Below, in pieces: positions 53,401 through 60,893 of a stretch of DNA of 64,000 nt. A model generated the notes under the pieces. It made no database searches and was not told the origin of the DNA. It saw nothing but the letters and a program-made list of their open reading frames with translations. The stretch's first letter is position 1; each line of letters begins with the position of its first letter. Source of the stretch: Spongiimicrobium salis (GTDB taxonomy: Bacteria; Bacteroidota; Bacteroidia; Flavobacteriales; Flavobacteriaceae). The stretch lies in NCBI RefSeq assembly GCF_043678055.1, contig NZ_JBHEQA010000008.1, forward strand, positions 1-64,000. Direction: 5' to 3'. The position numbers and the translations under genes were made by a program.

Positions 53401-55165
53401 AGGTATTGGTATAAGTTCCTTCCACATCACATCCAGGATTGGGAACAAAGTTCCCCGAAACTTTGTTCAAGGTAAAATTACAGAACTCTGTAGTGGGAAC
53501 TAAAGCTTGTGCTGCATTTAGGGCGGCCGTATCACTACAAGATATGGTTCTATCCAAGGCATTGACTGCCGTAGCAAAGTTCACTTGATCGGGCCTATTG
53601 ATCCCTATAACCGTGGGGTCATGGTTTCCATTGGAACAGGCATCTGTAGTTCCAGAACTATTGGTCGTTTGTGGTGCAGTATTGATCTCTCCCGTAAAAT
53701 TGGCTATAGCCTGAATTTCAAAGTTTCCAGCACAAACCGATTCCAAGAAATAACATTGTTCTTTGACGCTAACATTAAAGTCTAGGTTAAATGGAGCATC
53801 GCCAACATCGGTCAATCCATCGGCAATGGTGAATAGCAGCTCTCTTGTGCTGGCATTATAGGAAGAAGTCACTCCTGTTGGAAGAGGTTCCGTATTCAAG
53901 AAATCAACTTCTGCAGGAATGATGGTAGAAATTACTAAGTTTCTAATATTGTCATTTCCTGAATTTTCTATACCAAGACTTAGTTGCACATCTCCCCCAG
54001 GATTAAAACTAGTGGAAGAAGAAGTGGTTGTAAAATCTAAATTCCCTAGACTAGGCTCAAAAACTTCTACAGAGAATCCCATCAAGTAAAGCCCATACGA
54101 TTCGCTTCCTGAGGTAGCTCTAAAAGTTGCCGATGTTTGATTGTTGTCAATAAGTCGATTACTGGTATTGCTTAATTGAAAAATAGAAGCATCATATCCC
54201 AGCGTATTGGTACTGGCAGGATTTCTATTCAGAAAATCGCTACCGTTCAAGGTAATCTTACTGTTGAAAAAGTTATTGGCGTCTCTTTGTGAAGTACTAA
54301 TACTTTCAAAGGTATTATCTGATTTTAAAATCTGAAAAGTATCCCCGTTCAATACGCGATCTCCTTCTATGGAACCCAATACGATATCAGCATTTACAGG
54401 TCCACTTGGAACAGTAGTGAAACCATCAAAAAGAACATCTACCGAAGCATTGTTCCTTACATGGGCATACCCATCAAATAAGGTAATATTCTTTCTGGTC
54501 AAGCTTTGAAACTCGTAGACAAAAACAATTTGCCATCCACCGGCGGCACCAAAATTTCCTCCGCCATGGGGAACCAACGTCCCCTCGGTAGCTTTCAAGT
54601 TTGCAATTTGATAGGTTCCATAAGGGTCTGTCAAATCTGAAACATCGGAAGTGATGTCCTTAACACAAATGTAGGGATCATTAAAAAAATGAAAATCCCT
54701 ACCTCTGTAGATGACTTCGTCCGCCGTAACCGTATTATAAGAAGTCTCTCCGGGCAACATCAGCTTTACTTGGTCGAAACGTGAATTGGGTTCAACCGTT
54801 CCTCCATCCCCAGTGTTTTCACTAGGATCGTATTCCTTATCGGATGCGGCCCAATACAGCAAAACCTTTCTGATCCCGATACAGGAATTTGGCACGCCCA
54901 AGGGCTTCACCAAGGTGGCATTACTTGAATTGAAAGTGCTATTGTCGGAATCGATATCGACAAAAACACTAAAATTTTCTTGATTGTCCGAGCTGCCATT
55001 GAAATTTCCTGTGCTGGTTCTGGACAGGACATTATTGGCAATCATGGTAACATCACCGTTGATTGTTTCTGAATACCGCGGTGTAAATGTTTTCTGGACT
55101 TGTCCATGAACTCCAAGGATGCTTAGAAATAAGGTTATTGAGAATAACTTTCTGAATAGACTCAT
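47420..55165 (-). CDS. Giant Calx-beta-repeat adhesin with T9SS type B sorting domain (SprB-like)
   Basis: 2581 residues. Signal 1-21 (ending VHG), an N-terminal region to about 370, a DUF11-like domain about 375-470, and Cys-containing Ig/HYR-like units about 540-690. Two diverged Calx-beta domains (about 700-919) and ten near-identical 116-residue Calx-beta repeats (920-2079) follow. Next come three or more Ig/HYR-like units with paired Cys (2080-2400; for example SCDTIPVAEVLTATDNCSG). The type B sorting domain occupies about 2490-2581 (TITANGDGKNDFFEIKG, VQIFNRWGNIVYRSDDY, PSGTYYYIVNI…GFLYIGAN). The DxDND loops of Calx-beta domains would bind Ca2+. Exported through T9SS with PorP/SprF and the PorE-like protein; probable roles are adhesion, gliding or biofilm. 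Annotation as SprB-like rests on architecture and gene order. Confidence 0.93.
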   Translation of the reverse strand: MSLFRKLFSITLFLSILGVHGQVQKTFTPRYSETINGDVTMIANNVLSRTSTGNFNGSSDNQENFSVFVDIDSDNSTFNSSNATLVKPLGVPNSCIGIRKVLLYWAASDKEYDPSENTGDGGTVEPNSRFDQVKLMLPGETSYNTVTADEVIYRGRDFHFFNDPYICVKDITSDVSDLTDPYGTYQIANLKATEGTLVPHGGGNFGAAGGWQIVFVYEFQSLTRKNITLFDGYAHVRNNASVDVLFDGFTTVPSGPVNADIVLGSIEGDRVLNGDTFQILKSDNTFESISTSQRDANNFFNSKITLNGSDFLNRNPASTNTLGYDASIFQLSNTSNRLIDNNQTSATFRATSGSESYGLYLMGFSVEVFEPSLGNLDFTTTSSSTSFNPGGDVQLSLGIENSGNDNIRNLVISTIIPAEVDFLNTEPLPTGVTSSYNASTRELLFTIADGLTDVGDAPFNLDFNVSVKEQCYFLESVCAGNFEIQAIANFTGEINTAPQTTNSSGTTDACSNGNHDPTVIGINRPDQVNFATAVNALDRTISCSDTAALNAAQALVPTTEFCNFTLNKVSGNFVPNPGCDVEGTYTNTWTFTDACGRTSETFTQVITIEDTTAPVFDGTLPADIPAAANNIPTADILTASDTCDSNPLVVLNETFVGDNTSDTYTIIRTWTASDCAGNETIHVQRVFVTENGDPLGLTINDIGVNEGDGTATFAVRLTGEFGAFSVDYATANATASAPNDFNEITTSSLSFNGNHGEIQNISVTIVDDLLVEATETFTVELSNLTPNVTVINKATGTGTINDNDNASIRIADVTVDEATGSFNLEVTLNGNVQEAFTIDFSTADATALAGNDYVAATGQVSFPANSTDGDTQPIVLNVNDDDLIEETETYLLDLNNLVSEGVVTIADNQGIVTITDNDAVAGTGLDFDNTDVTVDEAAGTATFTVRLTGNVPGGFTVDFATADGSAIAGEDYSANSGTLTFLGNNDETQNIVIDITDDALIENTEGYVVDLSGLSTALIGINTPQANGNITDNDAVAGTGLDFDNTDVTVDEATGTATFTVRLTGNVPGGFTVDFATADGSAIAGEDYSANSGTLTFLGNNDETQDIVIDITDDALIENTEGYVVDLSGLSTALIGINTPQANGNITDNDAVAGTGLDFDNTNVTVDEATGTATFTVRLTGNVPGGFTVDFATADGSAIAGEDYSANSGTLTFLGNNDETQNIVIDITDDALIENTEGYVVDLSGLSTSLIGINTPQANGNITDNDAVAGTGLDFDNTNVTVDEAAGTATFTVRLTGNVPGGFTVDFATADGSAIAGEDYSANSGTLTFLGNNNETQDIVIDITDDALIENTEGYVVDLSGLSTALIGINTPQANGNITDNDAVAGTGLDFDSTDVTVDEAAGTATFTVRLTGNVPGGFTMDFATADGSAIAGEDYSANSGTLTFLGNNDETQDIVIDITDDNLIETTEGYVVDLSGLSTSLIGINTPQANGNITDNDAVAGTGLDFDNTNVTVDEAAGTATFTVRLTGNVPGGFTMDFATGDGSAIAGEDYSANSGTLTFLGNNDETQDIVIDITDDALIENTEGYVVDLSGLSTALIGINTPQANGNITDNDAVAGTGLDFDNTDVTVDEATGTATFTVRLTGNVPGGFTVDFATADGTAIAGEDYSANSGTLTFLGNNDETQDIVIDITDDALIENTEGYVVNLSGLSTALIGINTPQANGNITDNDAVAGTGLDFDNTNVTVDEATGTATFTVRLTGNVPGGFTMDFATADGSAIAGEDYSANSGTLTFLGNNDETQDIVIDITDDALIETTEGYVVDLSGLSTSLIGINTPQANGNITDNDAVAGTGLDFDNTDVTVDEAAGTATFTVRLTGNVPGGFTVDFATADGSAIAGEDYSANSGTLTFLGNNDETQDIVIDITDDNLIETTEGYVVDLSGLSTSLIGINTPQANGNITDNDAVAGTGLDFDNTNVTVDEAAGTATFTVRLTGNVPGGFTMDFATGDGSAIAGEDYSANSGTLTFLGNNDETQDITVSITDDALIENTEGYVVDLSGLSTALIGINTPQANGNIIDNDSTDGYPMDLTVDSCDDIPATDTIVIDRACDVTLTHHDDIISGDTDACPSEYTITRTWTVTNCNGFTTEHIQTITVLDRDKPEFVGSLPTDTTASCDTIPVAEVLTATDNCSGIATVDFNEEIINQDASCPNNYQIIRTWTATDCAGNTAVHTQTIQVEDTTAPTFVETLPQNMTVSCDSIPDAEVLTAVDNCDTHVDVSFIETITNDANCAEGYTITRVWRAMDCSGNPVNHTQILTIDPTGPISVNDYEEEITITCGDAIPEVPELVFTGGCGDYQVVFNEVEEFSDTSDDYMIIRSWDVTDACGNTGHFEQIVFVLQPKLEEISISLCVEDNAIDLTSYLPSSFDANGTFTIDGSNIDLPQGNFDPSLFELGTYTILYSATQASCNYLAEFTIEVHADCVPCGVDQLEFSKTITANGDGKNDFFEIKGAEFCDYIFEVQIFNRWGNIVYRSDDYQNDWDAVAPNSSFGSSGTVPSGTYYYIVNIKNSDIKTINGFLYIGAN
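48929..52408 (-). repeat. Ten tandem 348-bp Calx-beta coding repeats
   Basis: Each unit is 116 codons, running from VAGTGLDFD to NITDNDA, with the core RLTGNVPGGFT and SANSGTLTFLGNN. Variation is limited to a few positions (A/T, V/M, N/D, N/T, A/S) that are shuffled among copies. The copies also share silent sites, as expected from gene conversion or unequal crossing over. The last unit ends IIDNDS. The units produce open frames of 111 codons every 348 bp on the other strand, which are not genes. Confidence 0.95.
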
Positions 55166-55635
55166 AGTACTGTGCTTTAAGTAGGTATGAAAGAATGTGA
55201 TCTAGTATACTGCTGATTTATTTGGATTGTCCGAAGAAAGTTCCAGTAAGGAATTGGACATCAAGCAGTTTTGAGTGCGCGCTAATTTGCGATATAGTTT
55301 CCATAGGTTAAGATTTATGTATTTTTCAGAATTAGATTTTGGGCTTAAATTCTGATACAAAGGAATTGCAAAGTGGCTGTTTACCTGGAATTTACCCGTT
55401 GTATAAGGCTTTATATTCGTTCTGAGACCAATATGTCGATAAAGTGTTATTTTCTGTAGATGAATATGTAAGACAACATTTTTAGGATATCCGTTGAATG
55501 CAATAACACTATCGGTGAACGGTTTTTCTTTTTTCTAAATGACCACTTCTTTTTACCTTTAGCGTAAGATATCGTCAAAGATGCTGTTCTATCTGACAGA
55601 TTTATTTTCGAGGTATTTTTTCGCAAATAATTGAT
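55166..55635. other. Divergent intergenic region between adhesin and clpP
   Basis: About 470 bases carrying the promoter regions of the adhesin (minus) and the ClpP-family gene (plus). A 72-codon minus frame at 55447-55665 overlaps the ClpP start and has no coding character. No RNA gene is visible. Confidence 0.4.
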
Positions 55636-55643
55636 TAATTTTG
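55636..55643 (+). promoter_or_regulatory. -7 box in front of the clpP-family gene
   Basis: TAATTTTG matches TAnnTTTG and ends 20 bp before the ATG at 55664, allowing a short leader. No clear -33 TTTG at the usual distance. Confidence 0.4.
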
Positions 55644-55663
55644 ATTTTAAATAAAATATAAAC

Positions 55664-56212
55664 ATGAGTTCTAAAAAAGGTAAGGTTCAGCAGGCCATCG
55701 ACGAAAAATTGCTAGAAGAAAGAAAAGTGTTTTTATGGGGTATGGTCGACGATGATTCTGCAAAACATGTCATAGATCGTTTATTGTATCTGGATATGCT
55801 AAATAACGATGAAGTTCAATTGATTATCAATAGTCCGGGAGGATATGTTACTTCTGGTTTTGCAATGTATGATACCATAAAATCTTTAAAAAGCCCAGTG
55901 TCAACCGTATGTTCGGGTCTTGCAGCGTCTATGGGGTCTATTTTACTCTCCGTAGGTGAAAAAGGACGGCGTTTTATACAGCCTCATGCACAAGTAATGA
56001 TACATCAACCTAGTGGTGGCGCAAGAGGGCAGGCTTCCAATATTGAGATACAAGCCAAAGAAATTATCAAGACCCGTGAATTGAGTGCTAGAATTCTGGC
56101 GGAAAACTGCGGACAGGATTTTGAAAAAGTAATGAAGGATTTTGACCGTGACTACTGGATGAGTGCAGAAGAATCCGTTGCCTATGGCATTGTAGACGGG
56201 ATTTTGGAATAA
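55664..56212 (+). CDS. clpP: ATP-dependent Clp protease proteolytic subunit (solitary)
   Basis: A 182-residue ClpP-fold serine protease, slightly shorter than the usual 190-220 residues and without a propeptide. The catalytic triad is in place: Ser89 in GLAASMGSIL, His114 in MIHQPSGG and Asp163 in FDRDYWMSAEES. The N terminus MSSKKGKVQQAIDEKLLEER differs from canonical ClpP, so it may be a second paralogue. It would form the proteolytic chamber for an AAA unfoldase, but clpX/tig are not adjacent. A strong terminator follows at 56236. Confidence 0.85.
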   Translation: MSSKKGKVQQAIDEKLLEERKVFLWGMVDDDSAKHVIDRLLYLDMLNNDEVQLIINSPGGYVTSGFAMYDTIKSLKSPVSTVCSGLAASMGSILLSVGEKGRRFIQPHAQVMIHQPSGGARGQASNIEIQAKEIIKTRELSARILAENCGQDFEKVMKDFDRDYWMSAEESVAYGIVDGILE

Positions 56213-56537
56213 TCAGAAAAAATACCAGTATTGAAAAAGTCCTTTACACTATGAATGTAAAGGACTTTCTGGATATATATAGACGCTCTCGCGGAATAGT
56301 ATTTTATCATATATACGTTAAATATCTCCTGTATGGTTCAAGTAGGATTGTTAAAAAACTACTAAAAAAGGAAATTGTATATGCTATTAGTATAGTCTCC
56401 AATGTGTTTAAATCCTTACATCGCCTTTTGTGATCGAGATCGGGTCAAATAACAATCCGACGCCTTGCCATAGGTTTCAAATCCTTTATTTTTAGTATTT
56501 TTATGGTTTTACCCATACATTGTTCAATGCACATATT
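56213..56537. other. Intergenic region after clpP
   Basis: About 325 bases containing the terminator at 56236 and the upstream region of kmo. The 60-codon plus frame at 56251-56433 begins inside the terminator hairpin and is not a gene. Nothing else is supported. Confidence 0.4.
56236..56268 (+). terminator. Intrinsic terminator of clpP
   Basis: AAAGTCCTTTACA (56236-56248) and TGTAAAGGACTTT (56256-56268) pair perfectly over 13 bp around a 7-nt loop. It lies 23 bp after the stop codon. Confidence 0.85.
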
Positions 56538-57887
56538 ATGAAACAAGACCCTAAAAACATTGCCATTATTGGCTCGGGATTGGTAGGGTCGTTATTAGCG
56601 ATTTACTTAAAAAAAGAAGGACATACGGTAACGGTGTTTGATCGAAGGCCAGATATCAGAAGAATTCAATTTTCTGGACGCTCCATTAATTTGGCAATGA
56701 GTAATCGGGGATGGAACGCCTTGAAGCAGGTAGACTTGGAGGATGAGATCAAAAAAATAGCTATTCCTTTAGATAAAAGAGCAATGCACGTGCGGGACAG
56801 CCCTACTTATTTTCAGCATTATGGAAAGGAAGGCGAGGCTATTTGGTCCATTTCGAGGGGAGTTTTGAACAAGAGAATGATTGATTTGGCAGAAGAGGCC
56901 GGGGCCATTTTCAGATTTGAAGAAAAAGTTTGGGACATTAATTTGCCAGAAGCCAAATTATATACGGGAGAAGAAGAAAAAAGTAATTGGAAGGAATACT
57001 GCTATGATATTATTTTTGGTTGCGATGGTGCTTTTTCAAGAGTTCGTCATAAGATGCAGCGAAGAAGCCGATTTGATTACTCCCAATCTTTTATCAACGT
57101 TGGATACAAAGAATTGACCATTTCCCCTAAAGAAGATGGGACCCACAAACTAGATAAAAATTCTTTTCACATCTGGCCAAGAGGCAAATTTATGCTCATT
57201 GCCATGCCCAACCTAAATGGAAGTTTTACCTGTACGCTTTTTATGCCTTTTGAGGGAGAAGTATCTTTTGAGTCGCTGTCTACCAAAAAGGAAGCTAAGA
57301 CCTTTTTTAAAACCTATTTTCCCAATGTAATGGGGGATATTGAGAATCTCATCGGAGATTTTTTTAAAAACCCCACCAGTGCCATGGTGACTATGAAATG
57401 TTATCCCTGGACCTATTGGGATAAAGTTGCCTTAGTAGGAGATTCTGCCCATGCCGTAGTTCCTTTTTATGGACAGGGGATGAATGCTGGTTTTGAAGAT
57501 ATTTATGTGTTGCATCAGTTGTTTGAGCAATACGGAAATGATTGGGAAATGATTTTCTCAAAATATCAAGAATCCAGAAAACCAAATGCCGATGCAATTG
57601 CAGAGTTGAGTTACCGGAATTTTGTTGAAATGAGTAGTAAAACGGCAGACGCAAAATTTTTGCTACAGAAAAAGATTGAAAAACACTTTTCCACAAAGCA
57701 TCCGGACCAATGGATTCCCGTTTATTCTAGGGTAACTTTTTCAGAACGGCCCTATGAAGAAGCGTTGGAAATAGGGGATAGGCAAGAGAAAATCATGCAA
57801 CAAATCATGCAATTGCCCGATATTGAGGATAGATGGGATAGTAAAAGTGTGGAGGAAGAAATACTACGACTCCTTAAAACATCCTAA
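56538..57887 (+). CDS. kmo: Kynurenine 3-monooxygenase
   Basis: A 449-residue FAD-dependent hydroxylase converting kynurenine to 3-hydroxykynurenine. The Rossmann FAD motif GSGLVGSLLAIYL is near the start, with the substrate-side RSINLAMSNRGWNAL, the DG motif in FGCDGAFSRVRH and the second FAD motif GDSAHAVVPFYGQGMNAGFED (about 306-326). The hydrophobic C terminus of the eukaryotic enzyme is absent, so the protein is soluble. TTG 56520 is in frame upstream, but ATG 56538 (MKQDPKNIA) is the natural start. With kynU at 38905 it gives two steps of tryptophan/kynurenine breakdown, leading to 3-hydroxyanthranilate. Confidence 0.95.
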   Translation: MKQDPKNIAIIGSGLVGSLLAIYLKKEGHTVTVFDRRPDIRRIQFSGRSINLAMSNRGWNALKQVDLEDEIKKIAIPLDKRAMHVRDSPTYFQHYGKEGEAIWSISRGVLNKRMIDLAEEAGAIFRFEEKVWDINLPEAKLYTGEEEKSNWKEYCYDIIFGCDGAFSRVRHKMQRRSRFDYSQSFINVGYKELTISPKEDGTHKLDKNSFHIWPRGKFMLIAMPNLNGSFTCTLFMPFEGEVSFESLSTKKEAKTFFKTYFPNVMGDIENLIGDFFKNPTSAMVTMKCYPWTYWDKVALVGDSAHAVVPFYGQGMNAGFEDIYVLHQLFEQYGNDWEMIFSKYQESRKPNADAIAELSYRNFVEMSSKTADAKFLLQKKIEKHFSTKHPDQWIPVYSRVTFSERPYEEALEIGDRQEKIMQQIMQLPDIEDRWDSKSVEEEILRLLKTS

Positions 57888-57914
57888 TACGCTCTTCCCA
57901 TTGAAAAGACAAAT

Positions 57915-57950
57915 AAAAAACGCCATCGATATCGATGGCGTTCTGATTTT
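57915..57950. terminator. Bidirectional terminator between kmo and the zinc-ribbon-family gene
   Basis: AACGCCATCGAT (57919-57930) and ATCGATGGCGTT (57931-57942) form a perfect palindrome, with an A-run before it and T-rich DNA after it, so it can end transcription from both the kmo side and the convergent minus-strand operon ending at 57969. Confidence 0.75.
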
Positions 57951-57968
57951 ATATACCTAGAAAGTACT

Positions 57969-58748
57969 TTATAAACTAGCGAATAAAGCTTCCATTTTTT
58001 GCTGTTGTTCTTCGGCGAGTGTTGGGTCAACCAAAATACGACCACTGTGCTCGTCGGTGATTATTTTTTTGCGAGCGGCAATCTCCACCTGTACTTGTGG
58101 GGGAATGGTAAAGAAAGACCCACCAGAAGCTCCTCTTTCGATAGGTACAACCGCCAATCCATTTTTTACATTGTTGCGGATGCGCTTATACGCTTTTACC
58201 AATCGCTCCTCAATTTCTTGCTGGTATTTCTCTGAAGTATCCAATAGCGCTTTTTCCTCTTTCTCAGTTTCTGCTAAAATGGCATTCAGTTCCCCTTTTT
58301 TATGCTTTAAGTGCGATTCTCTCTCACTTAAGCGTTCCTTTGTTTCAGAGACAACTTCCTTCTTCTGTTCGATCTGAACTTTAAATTCCTTAATGTTCTT
58401 TTCTGCCAATTGGATTTCCAATTCTTGGAATTCCACTTCTTTGGTCAACGAATTAAACTCTCTACTATTTCGAACGTTTTTTTGCTGCTCCGTATATTTT
58501 TTGATCAATCCTTTAGCTTCTTCAATAAGGTTCTTTTTAGCACCGATTTCATAATTGACCGTCTCAATATCGGTTTTCAATTTATCCAATCTGGTTTTTA
58601 ATCCAAGAACTTCATCTTCAAGATCCTCAACTTCCAAGGGGAGTTCCCCACGTACACTGCGGATTTCATCAACTCTAGAATCGATTAATTGTAAATCGTA
58701 CAATGCCCTTAATTTTTCTTCTACTGTAGCTTCTGCCTTTCCTGCCAT
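57969..58748 (-). CDS. Coiled-coil protein of the C4-type zinc-ribbon (DUF164) family, cysteines lost
   Basis: A 259-residue cytoplasmic protein. A long coiled coil spans about 20-180, carrying the family stretch YTEQQKNVRNSREFNSLTKEVEFQELEI. A C-terminal mini-domain (about 195-245) corresponds to the zinc ribbon. The four ligand Cys of the family are replaced: GASGGSF gives Ser208/Ser211 and TDEHSG gives Asp232/Ser235. Zinc binding is therefore not expected, although the fold segment IPPQVQVEIAARKKII is intact. It is encoded 2 bp after the Nif3-like gene; the pairing is common in Bacteroidota. The function of the family is unclear. Confidence 0.85.
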   Translation of the reverse strand: MAGKAEATVEEKLRALYDLQLIDSRVDEIRSVRGELPLEVEDLEDEVLGLKTRLDKLKTDIETVNYEIGAKKNLIEEAKGLIKKYTEQQKNVRNSREFNSLTKEVEFQELEIQLAEKNIKEFKVQIEQKKEVVSETKERLSERESHLKHKKGELNAILAETEKEEKALLDTSEKYQQEIEERLVKAYKRIRNNVKNGLAVVPIERGASGGSFFTIPPQVQVEIAARKKIITDEHSGRILVDPTLAEEQQQKMEALFASL

Positions 58749-58750
58749 AC

Positions 58751-59845
58751 TTAATAATACTTGATCGGGTTTGTTATACTCTCTGATAAAGAGACTGCAA
58801 AATTAGGAATTTTTTTCGTAAGATAGTCAACTAATAAATTTTTTGTAAACTGCTCGGTTTCATAGTGCCCAATATCGGCAATGACCATTTTGTTTTCTGC
58901 TTCATAAAATTGATGGTATTTGATATCGGCACTAATAAAAATATCTGCCTTTTGGGCTTTCGCGGCTCCTATGGCAAAAGCTCCGCTTCCCCCCAAAACA
59001 GCTACGGTTCGAATATCTTTTCCTAAAGTTTGGGAGTGGCGTATGCAAGATACCTGCATTTTTTCCTTTAAGAATTCAAAAAACGCAATTTCACCCATAG
59101 GTTGTTCCAATTCTCCGATCATGCCCATACCCATTTGCTGGTCAGTATTGTCCAAGCCAATGATTTCATAGGCCACTTCTTCATAAGGATGATTTTTTCG
59201 CAATGCTTTAAGGATTTCCGCTTCCTGGGCTCTGGTATAGGTAATATGTAGCTGAATCTCTTCTTCCAAATGCGTCTTCCCTATCGTCCCTTTTGTGGGT
59301 TTGGCATCTTTTCCTGCCTTATAACTCCCAATACCCGCTGTGCTGAAACTACAATGGGAATATTTGCCTATATTTCCTGCACCAGCAGAAAATAGGGCAT
59401 CTTTCAATCTATCGGCATCATCCTTTGGAACATAAGTGGTCAACTTTTTGATGACCTTTTCCTTTGGAATTAGAATACGGGTATTGCGGAGCCCCAATAC
59501 CTCGCAAATTTTTCCATTCACCCCTTTAGGAACATTATCTAAGGCGGTATGCATGCTATATATAGCAATGCGATGCTCTATGGCTTTAATGACCACTCGT
59601 TCTACATAGGATGCTCCCGTAAGCTTTTTTAAACCTCCAAAAATAATAGGGTGAAAGCTAACGATAAGATTACACTTTTTACGAATGGCCTCATCAACTA
59701 CATTTTCCAAAGTGTCCAAGGTGACCAATACGCCCGAAACTTCCATTTGTTTATTTCCTACCAAGAGGCCCACATTATCAAAACCCTCGGCATTGGCCAG
59801 AGGGGCCAATTCTTCGAGTACAGCAATAACTTCTTTTACGATCAT
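58751..59845 (-). CDS. Nif3-like dinuclear metal-centre protein (GCH type 2 homologue)
   Basis: A 364-residue hexameric Nif3/YbgI-family protein. Metal ligands: SFHPIIFGGLKKLTG (about 64-78), HTALDNVPKGVN (about 99-110), and the C-terminal DIGHYETEQF (about 325-334, His and Glu). An inserted middle domain (about 125-230) corresponds to the PII-like insert of the longer family members. The function is uncertain; a hydrolase role on nucleotides or metabolites is proposed for some members. Operon with the zinc-ribbon-like gene (2-bp gap); divergent from lpxK. Confidence 0.9.
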   Translation of the reverse strand: MIVKEVIAVLEELAPLANAEGFDNVGLLVGNKQMEVSGVLVTLDTLENVVDEAIRKKCNLIVSFHPIIFGGLKKLTGASYVERVVIKAIEHRIAIYSMHTALDNVPKGVNGKICEVLGLRNTRILIPKEKVIKKLTTYVPKDDADRLKDALFSAGAGNIGKYSHCSFSTAGIGSYKAGKDAKPTKGTIGKTHLEEEIQLHITYTRAQEAEILKALRKNHPYEEVAYEIIGLDNTDQQMGMGMIGELEQPMGEIAFFEFLKEKMQVSCIRHSQTLGKDIRTVAVLGGSGAFAIGAAKAQKADIFISADIKYHQFYEAENKMVIADIGHYETEQFTKNLLVDYLTKKIPNFAVSLSESITNPIKYY

Positions 59846-59894
59846 TTTAAATTTTATAGCGTTATCAAAGATAAAATATTATATTTTCGTTCCG

Positions 59895-60893
59895 ATGCGC
59901 AGTTTAAGAATTATAGGACTTCCTTTCTCATGGCTTTATGGTTTTGTAGTCTTTCTACGGAATTACTGCTATGACAAAGGTGTTTTTACGTCCAATACCT
60001 TTGATACTCCCATAGTTTGTATTGGAAATTTAAGTTTGGGCGGAACGGGGAAAACCCCTATGACAGAACTACTGTTGCGCAATTTAAAGGAAACCTATAA
60101 CATAGCGGTTCTCAGTAGGGGGTATGGCAGAAAATCCAAAGGGTTTGTTTGGGGGCATGACACCCAAGAAGTGAAGGCATTGGGAGATGAACCTTTTCAA
60201 ATCCAATCCAAGTTTCCAGATGTCACGGTTGCCGTAGATGCCAATAGGAGTGCTGGGATACGTATTTTAGAAAGCGAAATCTCCCCTGAACTCATTGTAT
60301 TGGATGACGGCTTTCAACATCGAAAAGTCAAGGCGGACTATGCGATTCTGCTGACGGCCTATGGTAATTTATATGTAGATGATTATTATATCCCTAGTGG
60401 TAGCTTACGGGACCATAAGAATCAGGTAAAACGTGCAGATACTATTGTAGTGACCAAATGCCCCAGAGACATTGACCAGGAGACCATGGAAGAGGTACGA
60501 AATCGCTTGCAACCTTTGGAACATCAACAAGTGCTGTTTAGTACCATAGTGTATGAAAGGGAATTAAGGGGAACCCAAAACAATATCAGTTTGGAATCGC
60601 TAAAGAACAAAAGAATCACTTTGGTGACCGGAATCGCCATACCTGGACCATTGGTCTCATTTTTGGAAGCAGAAGGTATTATTGTGGAACATTTGTCGTT
60701 TAGAGACCATCATTTTTTTTCAACGGAGGAAATAACACTTTTCAATAGTAAAGAAATCGTTTTAACCACGGAGAAAGATTATGTTCGTTTGGAGGGAAAG
60801 GTAAAGGACCTATATTATATTGAAATGGCACATGGTTTTATAGGAGAGGGGGAAGCAAGTTTGCTCCAGGCCATTAGGACTTTTGTGAACTAG
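59895..60893 (+). CDS. lpxK: Tetraacyldisaccharide 4'-kinase
   Basis: A 332-residue inner-membrane-associated kinase that phosphorylates the lipid A precursor at the 4' position. An N-terminal hydrophobic helix (about 5-22) precedes the P-loop GNLSLGGTGKT (44-54), and the downstream LSRGYGRKSKGF and LDDGFQHRKV motifs are LpxK hallmarks. The frame is open far upstream to 59685, but ATG 59895 is the natural start. The 3' end overlaps the convergent histidine kinase gene by 20 bp. It indicates a normal Gram-negative lipid A. Confidence 0.95.
   Translation: MRSLRIIGLPFSWLYGFVVFLRNYCYDKGVFTSNTFDTPIVCIGNLSLGGTGKTPMTELLLRNLKETYNIAVLSRGYGRKSKGFVWGHDTQEVKALGDEPFQIQSKFPDVTVAVDANRSAGIRILESEISPELIVLDDGFQHRKVKADYAILLTAYGNLYVDDYYIPSGSLRDHKNQVKRADTIVVTKCPRDIDQETMEEVRNRLQPLEHQQVLFSTIVYERELRGTQNNISLESLKNKRITLVTGIAIPGPLVSFLEAEGIIVEHLSFRDHHFFSTEEITLFNSKEIVLTTEKDYVRLEGKVKDLYYIEMAHGFIGEGEASLLQAIRTFVN

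Noticed and set aside
55447..55665. 72-codon minus-strand frame next to clpP
   Set aside because: Lys/Ser-rich with no coding character, and it overlaps the ClpP start codon.
56251..56433. 60-codon frame after clpP
   Set aside because: It begins within the terminator hairpin and has no recognisable features.
59685..59894. N-terminal extension of lpxK
   Set aside because: It lies antisense to the Nif3-like gene and is Ser/Thr-rich; ATG 59895 gives the normal LpxK N terminus.
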